Assembly (NCBI RefSeq): GCF_022698165.1
Contig: NZ_JALDAY010000003.1
Coordinates: forward strand, 682,001-746,000
DNA from: Streptomyces cylindrosporus
GTDB taxonomy: Bacteria; Actinomycetota; Actinomycetes; Streptomycetales; Streptomycetaceae
DNA: 64,000 nucleotides
Direction: 5' to 3'
The number at the start of each line of letters is the position of its first letter. Within the stretch, counting starts at the first letter, position 1. Of the stretch, positions 1 to 6,348 are shown piece by piece. A program made the translations under genes and the position numbers. Below the pieces are notes generated by a model. It had not been told where the DNA came from and ran no database searches. It saw only the letters and a list, made by a program, of their open reading frames with translations.

Positions 1-273
1 GCGCACACTGCCGAGGTCGGGGGCCTCCGCGAAGCTCGGCAGTCCGGCCTGCAGGGCGTCCGCGACGAGATCCTCCTTGGACGGCCAGCGGCGGTAGACC
101 GCGGCCTTTCCGGTCTGGGCGCCGGCGGCGACGCCCTCCATGGTGAGGCCGTTCCAGCCGACCGTACTGAGTTGTTCCAGGGCGGCATCGAGGATCGCGC
201 GTTCGAGCACGGCGCCGCGCCGACGGAGGGAGGCCGCCTGAGCGGGGGCGGCCGTCCAGCGCGAGGTAACCAT
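1..273 (-). CDS. TetR-family transcriptional repressor (N-terminal part)
   Basis: The reading frame runs left from an ATG at 273 and leaves the window after 91 codons with no stop, so only the DNA-binding half is visible. Residues from about 22 to 75 fit the TetR helix-turn-helix: an ERAILDAALEQL helix, then GVAAGAQTGKAAVYRRWPSKEDL, in which the recognition-helix pattern (K-x-x-x-Y-R-R-W-x-S-K) is typical. The 273 start is preferred over an in-frame ATG at 294 because GGAG lies 8 bases before it. The gene is divergent from an MFS exporter, and two perfect 20-bp inverted repeats lie between them, so it probably represses the exporter and itself. The inducer is unknown because the ligand domain is outside the window. 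Confidence 0.9.
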   Translation of the reverse strand, partial: MVTSRWTAAPAQAASLRRRGAVLERAILDAALEQLSTVGWNGLTMEGVAAGAQTGKAAVYRRWPSKEDLVADALQAGLPSFAEAPDLGSVR

Positions 274-368
274 CTGAGTGTCTCCAGCGGGCATGGGGGA
301 GCGGAGTTTTCGGGGATGTGGAGCGCCGCGCGGCGGCAACGGGGGACCCGCCGTACGACACCAATTTA

Positions 369-388
369 AGTGAACGCTTGCGTTCACT
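369..388. promoter_or_regulatory. TetR operator 1 (perfect 20-bp inverted repeat)
   Basis: AGTGAACGC-TT-GCGTTCACT is a perfect palindrome with 9-bp arms. It lies in the divergent promoter region between the TetR gene and the MFS exporter. The same AGTGAACG/CGTTCACT arms recur 48 bp away. Size and symmetry fit a TetR dimer site; binding itself is inferred. Confidence 0.8.
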
Positions 389-416
389 ATCGGGGACTCA
401 CTACCTTTGACGCGAC

Positions 417-436
417 AGTGAACGGGATCGTTCACT
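417..436. promoter_or_regulatory. TetR operator 2 (second copy of the inverted repeat)
   Basis: AGTGAACG-GGAT-CGTTCACT has the same 8-bp arms as the copy at 369-388 but a different centre. It ends 23 bases before the exporter's GTG start, so a bound repressor would block the exporter promoter or early transcript. The spacing between sites (48 bp start to start) would let one site control each divergent promoter. Confidence 0.8.
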
Positions 437-459
437 AACGCGTTCGTGGGGGACCCATA

Positions 460-2007
460 GTGACAACCTCTCAATTGATCAAGGACCAGAAGCCAGGTGC
501 GGCTCGCCGGCAAGGGCATCCCGGCATCGCGCTCGCGGTCATCGCGGCCTGCCAACTCATGGTGGTACTCGACGCGACGATTGTGAACATCGCGCTCCCG
601 CACATTCAAGACGCGCTCAAGTTCAGCACGACCGACCTCACCTGGGTCGTCAGCGCCTACACACTCACCTTCGGCGGCCTGCTGCTTCTGGGCGGCCGGG
701 CCGGTGACATCCTCGGCCGCCGCCGGGTCTTCATGACCGGCATCCTGCTGTTCACCTTCGCCTCCCTGCTCGGCGGACTCGCCCAGGAACCCTGGCAGTT
801 GCTGGCCGCGCGCGTGCTGCAGGGCATGGGTGGCGCGATCGCGTCGCCCACGTCGCTGGCGTTGATCACCACGACCTTCCCCGAGGGCCCGGAACGCAAC
901 CGGGCCTTCGGCGTCTTCGCCGCGGTCTCCGCGGGCGGCGGTGCGATCGGCCTGCTCGCGGGCGGCATGCTCACCGAGTGGCTCGACTGGCGCTGGGTGC
1001 TCTTCGTGAACGTACCGATCGGCGTGGTGATCGCCCTGCTCACGCCGCTCTACATCAGCGAGTCCGAGCGGCACACCGGCCGCTTCGACATCGTGGGCGC
1101 GGTGACCTCGACAGCGGGTATGGCGGCCCTCGTCTACGGCTTCATCCGGGCCGCGGACGAGGGCTGGCGGGACAGCCTCACCATCGGCTCCTTCGCGGCG
1201 GCCGTCGTCCTGCTGGTGGCCTTCGCGCTCGTCGAGTCCCGGGCCAAGGAACCGATCACGCCGCTGCGGATGTTCGCCGACCGCAACCGCTCGGGCACGT
1301 ACGTGATCATGCTGAGCCTGGCCGCGGCGATGTTCGGCATGTTCTTCTACATCGTGCTCTTCGTGCAGAACGTGCTGGGGTACAGCCCGATCCAGGCCGG
1401 CCTCGCCTTCCTGCCGGTGACGGTTGTGATCGCGCTCGGCGCCGGGCTCTCCCAGCGGTTCCTGCCGGTCCTTGGACCCAAGCCCTTCATGGTCACGGGT
1501 TCGGCGCTCGCGGTGGTCGGCCTGGCCTGGCAGACGCTCATCAGCTCCGACAGCTCGTACGCGGGCGGGGTGCTCGGACCGATGCTGGTGTTCGGCTTCG
1601 GCATGGGCCTCAACTTCGTGACCCTGACGGTGACCGCGGTCTCCGGTGTCGCCCAGCACGAGGCGGGCGCGGCCTCCGGACTGCTCAACGCCATGCAGCA
1701 GGTGGGTGGTTCGCTCGGCCTGTCCATCCTGACCACGGTGTTCGGCTCGGCCAGCAAGGACGAGGCGCAGAAGCAGCTGCCGAAGTTCCTCGCCGACGGT
1801 TCGGCGGAGCAGAAGGCGGAGTTCGCCAAGACGCACCAGCTGCCCGGCGCCTGGGGGCACGAGGTGCTGGCCCAGGGCATCTCGATGGGCTTCGTCGCGG
1901 CGGCTGCCATGGCCGTGCTCGCCCTCGGTACGGCCTGGTTGGTGATCCGGGTCCGCAAGAGCGACCTGGAGGCGCTCGCCGGCACGGCGGGCCCGGCGGT
2001 GGGCTGA
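460..2007 (+). CDS. MFS drug exporter, DHA2 (EmrB/QacA) family, 14 membrane segments expected
   Basis: The protein has 515 residues, the normal length for 14-segment proton-driven drug exporters of the inner membrane. Visible signatures are motif D1 in helix 1 (VVLDATIVNIALP, about 35-47) and motif A in the helix 2-3 loop (GGRAGDILGRRR, about 78-89), followed by alternating hydrophobic segments to the C terminus. The start is GTG with GGGGGA 7 bases upstream. It is divergent from a TetR gene and preceded by two matching operators, the standard layout for a self-induced efflux system. The substrate cannot be told from the sequence; antibiotics, dyes or an own metabolite are all possible. Confidence 0.93.
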   Translation: MTTSQLIKDQKPGAARRQGHPGIALAVIAACQLMVVLDATIVNIALPHIQDALKFSTTDLTWVVSAYTLTFGGLLLLGGRAGDILGRRRVFMTGILLFTFASLLGGLAQEPWQLLAARVLQGMGGAIASPTSLALITTTFPEGPERNRAFGVFAAVSAGGGAIGLLAGGMLTEWLDWRWVLFVNVPIGVVIALLTPLYISESERHTGRFDIVGAVTSTAGMAALVYGFIRAADEGWRDSLTIGSFAAAVVLLVAFALVESRAKEPITPLRMFADRNRSGTYVIMLSLAAAMFGMFFYIVLFVQNVLGYSPIQAGLAFLPVTVVIALGAGLSQRFLPVLGPKPFMVTGSALAVVGLAWQTLISSDSSYAGGVLGPMLVFGFGMGLNFVTLTVTAVSGVAQHEAGAASGLLNAMQQVGGSLGLSILTTVFGSASKDEAQKQLPKFLADGSAEQKAEFAKTHQLPGAWGHEVLAQGISMGFVAAAAMAVLALGTAWLVIRVRKSDLEALAGTAGPAVG

Positions 2008-2375
2008 TCCGCCCGGGTCCGCGAGGGACCGCGGGTGGCCGGACCGAGTCCAGGGGACCGACGGCGAGGACGTCGGCCCGGCCATCCGCACACTCAGGGC
2101 TCGCCAAAGCGAAATGAACCGCATGACCACCCCCACCTCTCACGTGCCGTCCGTAGCCATCGACACGTACGGAACACGAGCCGACACCACGACAACGCAC
2201 GTCCGATCACGCAGAGTTCCCACTCGACACGGAGAGTTTTGAAACGGCCGTCCCTTCATGGCCCCTCCCCGGCAGCTGTGCCTTCACAGCCCCCGCCAGC
2301 GGCCGGGGGATTGACCAGCCTCCCGGGCGACAGGGCTTCACCGCCCCTCCCCCGCTCCTCCCCGCGCCAGGGCGC
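2008..2375. other. Spacer between convergent genes
   Basis: This 368-bp stretch separates the exporter from the convergent ADP-ribosylglycohydrolase. I see no start with ribosome-binding site and coding character. A weak CCCCGGC/GCCGGGG pairing (2267-2308, long loop) is the only terminator-like element. Confidence 0.5.
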
Positions 2376-3293
2376 TCAGGAAGGCGTCACCCGGACATCC
2401 GGCACCCACTTCGGCAGCGCCTCCGTCCGGGCCACCCACTCCGCCGGCGGCGTCCCCGCCTTCCCGGCGGCGATCACCCCGCCCACGATGGCGCAGGTGG
2501 TGTCGACGTCGCCGCCGACCTGAGCGGTCGTCCAGAACGCCCGCTCGTAGTCGCCGAGCGACCGCGCCGCCGACCACAGCGCGAAGGGCACCGTGTCGTG
2601 CGCCGACGTACGCCGTCCACAGCCCAGCACGGCCGCCACGGTGCCCGCGTCGCCGTAGTCGAGCATGTCCCGGGCACGGCGCAGTCCGGCGCCGACGGCG
2701 CTCTTCGGCACGAGCGCGACGACCTCGTCGAGCAACGCCCCGGGGCTCGGCGGACCGTCCGGCGAGGCGACGAGGGCGGCGGCGGCCGCGACGGCCATGG
2801 CGCCGACGACGGCCTCGCGGTGCTGGTGGGTGGGGTAGGCGGAGATCTCCGCCTGGTGGGTCGCCTGGGCCGGATCGTCCGCGTACCAGGCGCCCAGCGG
2901 GGCGACCCGCATGGCCGCGCCATTTCCCCAGGACCCCTGCCCGTTGAAGAGCGCGGCAGCCAGCTCGCGCCAGTCGCCGCCCTCCCGGACCAGTCGCAGC
3001 AGACGGTTGACCGCGGGGCTGTACCCCCGGTCGAAGTCGTGGTGCTCGGCGAAGGAGTGCGCCAGCGCGTCCTGGTCGATGCGGTGGTGGGCGGCGAGGA
3101 CGGCGACCACGGAGCAGGCCATCTCCGTGTCGTCGGTCCACTGCCAGGGGCCGGACGGCAGCTCGCGACGCTTCAGCAGCGGGTGGTTCCCCGGCACGAA
3201 GAACTGCGAGCCCAGCGCGTCCCCCACGGCCAGCCCGCGCAGGCTCGCCAGGGCGCGGTCCAGGCGCCCGCCGGGTGACAGGTCAAAGGTCAT
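2376..3293 (-). CDS. ADP-ribosylglycohydrolase family protein
   Basis: The 305-residue protein matches the DraG/ARH fold, which uses two Mg ions to hydrolyse ADP-ribose from modified proteins or metabolites. The ligand motifs are present in order: GDALG near residue 24, the WTDDTE motif at 52-57 (Asp54, Asp55), GNGAAMR near 123, and GGDVDTT near 260 (Asp262, Asp264). The start at 3293 has GGAG inside the 12-bp gap to the upstream histidine phosphatase gene, so the two are co-transcribed. This pairing suggests clearance of ADP-ribose or phosphoribosyl products, but the substrate is not known. All key acidic residues are intact, so activity is expected. Confidence 0.92.
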   Translation of the reverse strand: MTFDLSPGGRLDRALASLRGLAVGDALGSQFFVPGNHPLLKRRELPSGPWQWTDDTEMACSVVAVLAAHHRIDQDALAHSFAEHHDFDRGYSPAVNRLLRLVREGGDWRELAAALFNGQGSWGNGAAMRVAPLGAWYADDPAQATHQAEISAYPTHQHREAVVGAMAVAAAAALVASPDGPPSPGALLDEVVALVPKSAVGAGLRRARDMLDYGDAGTVAAVLGCGRRTSAHDTVPFALWSAARSLGDYERAFWTTAQVGGDVDTTCAIVGGVIAAGKAGTPPAEWVARTEALPKWVPDVRVTPS

Positions 3294-3305
3294 CGCTCCG
3301 CCGCT

Positions 3306-3965
3306 CTATCCAGTGATCCCGTACGGCTCCGGATCCCGCCAGCGTTCGAAAGGCCGGTCCAGCGCATACCTGCCGTCGTCCCCGAGAACGAGCATCCGCA
3401 TCTCCGCGTTCCCCGGGTTCGACAGCGACTCGAACTCCGCGACCGTCCAGTGGAACCAGCGCATGCAGAACAGGCGCATCGCCAGACCATGGGTCACCAG
3501 CAGCACGTTCGGCGGGTGGTCTGGGGCCTCGAAACTGCGGAACAGGCTCTCCAGGAAGCCGCCGACGCGGTCGTAGACGTCGGCGCCGGACTCGCCCTGG
3601 GCGAAGCGGTAGAAGAAGTGGCCGTACGCGTCCCGGTAGGCCTTCTGCAGGCGTACGTCGTCGCGGTCCTGCCAGTTGCCCCAGTCCTGCTCCCGGAGCC
3701 TGGGTTCCTCGCGCACCCGTATGAGGTCGGGGTCGAGGTGGAAGGCCCGGAGGGTCTCGTGCGTGCGGCGGTACGGGGACACGTACACGCTGACACGCTC
3801 GCGGCCGAACACCTCGCGCAGCCGTTTGCCGGTCTCCTCGGCCTGCTGCCAGCCGCGGTCGGTCAGTGCGAGGGCGTGGTCGGGTTCACGCTCGTACACG
3901 GTGTCATCAACATTGCCCGTTGACTCTCCGTGCCGGACAAGGACGATGCGCCGTGGTCGTGCCAT
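3306..3965 (-). CDS. Histidine phosphatase family protein
   Basis: The 219-residue protein belongs to the phosphoglycerate-mutase-like (branch 1) histidine phosphatases. The catalytic motif VLVRHGES sits at residues 8-15, with Arg11 and His12 (phospho-acceptor). A second Arg in the SPYRRTHET stretch (about 63-71) and a late TVxLxxHG-type segment (VLLVTHGLAMR) complete the active site. It is the first gene of a two-gene operon with the ADP-ribosylglycohydrolase 12 bp downstream. Four 19-bp repeats lie about 120-190 bp upstream and could be operators. The substrate is unassigned; this family acts on sugar phosphates, nucleotides or phosphoproteins. Confidence 0.92.
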   Translation of the reverse strand: MARPRRIVLVRHGESTGNVDDTVYEREPDHALALTDRGWQQAEETGKRLREVFGRERVSVYVSPYRRTHETLRAFHLDPDLIRVREEPRLREQDWGNWQDRDDVRLQKAYRDAYGHFFYRFAQGESGADVYDRVGGFLESLFRSFEAPDHPPNVLLVTHGLAMRLFCMRWFHWTVAEFESLSNPGNAEMRMLVLGDDGRYALDRPFERWRDPEPYGITG

Positions 3966-4080
3966 GCCAAAACCCTAGATCGAGTGACGGCCGATCGAGC
4001 ACTCGTACGGGCTCCATACGGCGTAGGTCACACGGTTTTCGCACCACAGGCCACATGAGAGTGCACGATTAGCGGGTCCA

Positions 4081-4156
4081 GTTTCCAAACTAACTGACGG
4101 TTTCCAAACTGACCGACGGCTTTCAAACTGACCGACGGTGTTCAAACCGACCCGTC
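4081..4156. repeat. Four tandem 19-bp repeats upstream of the phosphatase operon
   Basis: Units begin at 4081, 4100, 4119 and 4138 and share GTTTCCAAACTGACCGACG with few changes. Units 1 and 2 contain the small palindrome AGTTTCCAAACT. The array overlaps the last bases of the neighbouring YdbC-like gene and lies upstream of the phosphatase gene. It is less GC-rich than its surroundings. Iteron-like spacing suggests cooperative protein binding, which is inference. Confidence 0.85.
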
Positions 4157-4760
4157 AGACCGTCCAGGTCGGTTCCAACTCCACGATGTCACCCGTGAGG
4201 GCCGCCACGTCGGCCTCGATCTGCGCGCGCAGGGCGAGCCGCTCCACGCGCTCCGTGCGGTACTTGCCGTGTTCGGCCGCCGATCGCCACATCGACAGCA
4301 CCAGGAACTCGTGTCCGGGCGCCTCGCCGAACAGACCGCGGATCATGCCGGGCGAGCCGGCCATCGCGGGGTTCCAGACCTTCTCCTGCATCAGGGTGAA
4401 GTGCTCCGCGCGCTCCTCGTGGACACGGCACAGGGCGACCCGCAGCAGGTCGGCGTCGGTGAACCGGGGCTCGAAGCCCGTCTTCACGTCGAAGCGGTAG
4501 TCGAAGAGCTTGACCTGGGAGTCCTTGAAGGTGCCCGCCTGGGACGCGGCGAGCCGGTCATGGGAACGGGCCATGAAGGAGTCGTAAAAGGCGCGGCTCT
4601 CCCAGAAGGCGAAGATGTGCGCCACTCCGGGTCGCCCCCGGCTCCAGCCACCACCTTGTCCCCGAAACCCCGGCTCCCCCAGAAGCCCCGCCCACTTTCG
4701 CTGCCCCCGCTCGAAGCCGCGGCGGTCCACCACGGTGCAGCGAATCCACTTGACCAGCAC
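4155..4760 (-). CDS. YdbC-like (DUF4937-type) protein of unknown function
   Basis: The 201-residue protein begins MLVKWIRCTVVDR and resembles Streptomyces proteins annotated as YdbC family; this is recognition from memory. Two halves look alike (a W-x-G/R-F-W-E-S segment near 50-55 and a late SMWRSAAEHGKYRTERVE segment), which suggests a duplicated dimeric alpha/beta-barrel fold as in antibiotic-biosynthesis monooxygenase-like proteins. No catalytic motif is visible. It starts at GTG and no strong ribosome-binding site precedes it. It is divergent from the TerD-like gene. A role in small-molecule binding or stress is only a guess. Confidence 0.75.
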   Translation of the reverse strand: MLVKWIRCTVVDRRGFERGQRKWAGLLGEPGFRGQGGGWSRGRPGVAHIFAFWESRAFYDSFMARSHDRLAASQAGTFKDSQVKLFDYRFDVKTGFEPRFTDADLLRVALCRVHEERAEHFTLMQEKVWNPAMAGSPGMIRGLFGEAPGHEFLVLSMWRSAAEHGKYRTERVERLALRAQIEADVAALTGDIVELEPTWTV

Positions 4761-4919
4761 CGCGCCATGGTAAGGCCACGGAGCGTGGCGCCGGTCACGC
4801 TCCGGCGGACATCACCGGCGCACGGCCACGCGCGCGCGTGGCAGGATGGACAACGAGCCTTGTCTGTCCAGCAGTTCGGGCCACGAGGGGCACACGGGGA
4901 ACGGGGAAGGGGAAGTCTG

Positions 4920-5453
4920 GTGAACGCCCTCAGCAAGGGGATCCGGAAAGCGGAGGTCGCACTGAAGTGGGACCCGAGTCCGACAGGACAGCCACCCACC
5001 GATCTGGACATCGTCGCCGCCACCTATGCCTCGAGCGATCCCTACGGCGATCCCGCCTATGTGGTGCACTTCGACAGCCGCTCCCCCGACGGCACCATCT
5101 ATCTCAACCGTGACAGCAAGGACGGCAAGGGCTTCGGCTGGGACGAGGTCATGACCCTGGAGCTCGACCGGCTCAGCGACCGGTACGCGCGCGTGGTGGT
5201 CGGAGTCGTCATCCAGCAGCGCGAGGCACACCGGACCTTCGTCAGCGTGATCAACCCCGGTCTGCGTATCCGCGAGGGCTACACCGTGCTCGCCGAGGAC
5301 GACTTCGGGGACGTCCTGGGAGCCGCTGCGGCGACCGTCGGGGAGTTCGTGCGCGACGAGTCCGGTACGTGGACCTTCAGGGCCGGAATACACGGCTTCG
5401 AGGACGATCCTGCGACCTTCACGCGGGTCATGGGCCGGGCACACCAGCCCTGA
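4920..5453 (+). CDS. TerD-family stress protein
   Basis: The 177-residue protein has the TerD beta-sandwich pattern: a DLD motif near residue 24, HFDS followed by DGTIYLNRDSKDGKG, then WDEVMTLELDRL and a VVVGVVIQ strand. TerD domains bind calcium through the clustered Asp residues and are linked to tellurite, phage and oxidative stress; Streptomyces carry many paralogues. The GTG start follows an AAGGGGAAG ribosome-binding site. Open sequence continues upstream in frame but lacks this signal. It stands alone, with no other ter genes in the window, so it is likely one of the scattered paralogues with a general stress role. Confidence 0.88.
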   Translation: MNALSKGIRKAEVALKWDPSPTGQPPTDLDIVAATYASSDPYGDPAYVVHFDSRSPDGTIYLNRDSKDGKGFGWDEVMTLELDRLSDRYARVVVGVVIQQREAHRTFVSVINPGLRIREGYTVLAEDDFGDVLGAAAATVGEFVRDESGTWTFRAGIHGFEDDPATFTRVMGRAHQP

Positions 5454-5460
5454 CAGCCGC

Positions 5461-6150
5461 TCAGCCGGCGGTCCAGCCCGGGACCTCCGGCAGCACCTCC
5501 TCGGCGACGCGGAACAGCGCCGCGTCGTCGGGCGTCACGTCGTCCTGACGCCAGATGGAGACCTCGAAGAACCCGCCGCCGTCCTTGGCGTCCCGCGCGA
5601 CCACCAGGCTGCGCGCGATGCCACCAGGACCGGTGTCGACCTTGCCACCGCCCAGGTTGAGGCTGAGGGCGATGGTCCGGTCCGAGTAGAGGACCGCGGG
5701 ATGCCCGAGGACGGTCCGCGTCTGCGCGCCGCCGCCCAGGAAGGCCGCCATGTCGGAGACCGGTACGTCGTCGTCGGACACCGAGAGCTTCAGGGAGTAC
5801 GTGTCCAGGTCGACGTTGCCCTCGGGTGCGGGCGTCTTGCTGCCGTCGGCCGAGGTGATCGTGGCGTCACTGCCGTAGGCGGTCCGCGCGAACTCGTCCG
5901 GCGTGCCGAGCAGCGTGGGCAGGTCCGGGCGGTTCAGCGCGGTGCACAGCTGCACTCCCGATATGTGCTTCGCCCCCTGCTTACTGTCCGACTTCTCGCA
6001 CACGGCCGGCTTACGGTCCTCGGCCTGTTGCAGAAAGCTTCCGCCCAGCGCCCATACGAGCGCCGCTAGGCCGCCGACGACCACGACCGCGGCGACCGCC
6101 TGCGACGCCGGGCTCCAGCCCTTCTCCGGTTCCGGAACAGCCTCGGTCAT
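5461..6150 (-). CDS. Single-pass membrane protein, DUF6215-like
   Basis: The 229-residue protein starts at ATG 6150 with GGGGGA 3-8 bases before it; an open frame extends further upstream but has no such signal. After a short charged N terminus (about 1-17) comes one membrane helix (AVAAVVVVGGLAALVWALGG, about 19-38), then an exported domain with a CEKSD...CTALN pair of cysteines that could form a disulfide. It resembles Streptomyces proteins labelled DUF6215, from memory. The gene is convergent with the TerD-like gene, only 7 bp separating the stops. No function can be given. Confidence 0.8.
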   Translation of the reverse strand: MTEAVPEPEKGWSPASQAVAAVVVVGGLAALVWALGGSFLQQAEDRKPAVCEKSDSKQGAKHISGVQLCTALNRPDLPTLLGTPDEFARTAYGSDATITSADGSKTPAPEGNVDLDTYSLKLSVSDDDVPVSDMAAFLGGGAQTRTVLGHPAVLYSDRTIALSLNLGGGKVDTGPGGIARSLVVARDAKDGGGFFEVSIWRQDDVTPDDAALFRVAEEVLPEVPGWTAG

Positions 6151-6279
6151 GTCCCCCGCCCCCTGTTGTGCTGTGCGCTTGCTGTGCCCCGGGGAGCCTA
6201 GTGGGTGATCGTTTCGCGGAGGAAATGAAATTGTCCCGTGCATGCAGAAGGCCCCCGAGGCGGCAGCCGAAAACGCCGA

Positions 6280-6313
6280 GGGCGGTGGCGCTCCCGTGGG
6301 AACGCCACCGCCC
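6280..6313 (-). terminator. Terminator hairpin after nrdJ
   Basis: GGGCGGTGGCG (6280-6290) pairs perfectly with CGCCACCGCCC (6303-6313) around a 12-base loop. It starts 36 bases after the nrdJ stop. There is no long U tract, as is usual in Streptomyces. Confidence 0.75.
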
Positions 6314-6348
6314 TGACCGGTTGATTCACGCCCTGCGGGCGCTCCGGG

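Noticed and set aside
4081..4156. Plasmid-type replication origin from the 19-bp iterons
   Set aside because: No rep gene or DnaA-box cluster is near and the region is ordinary chromosomal core.
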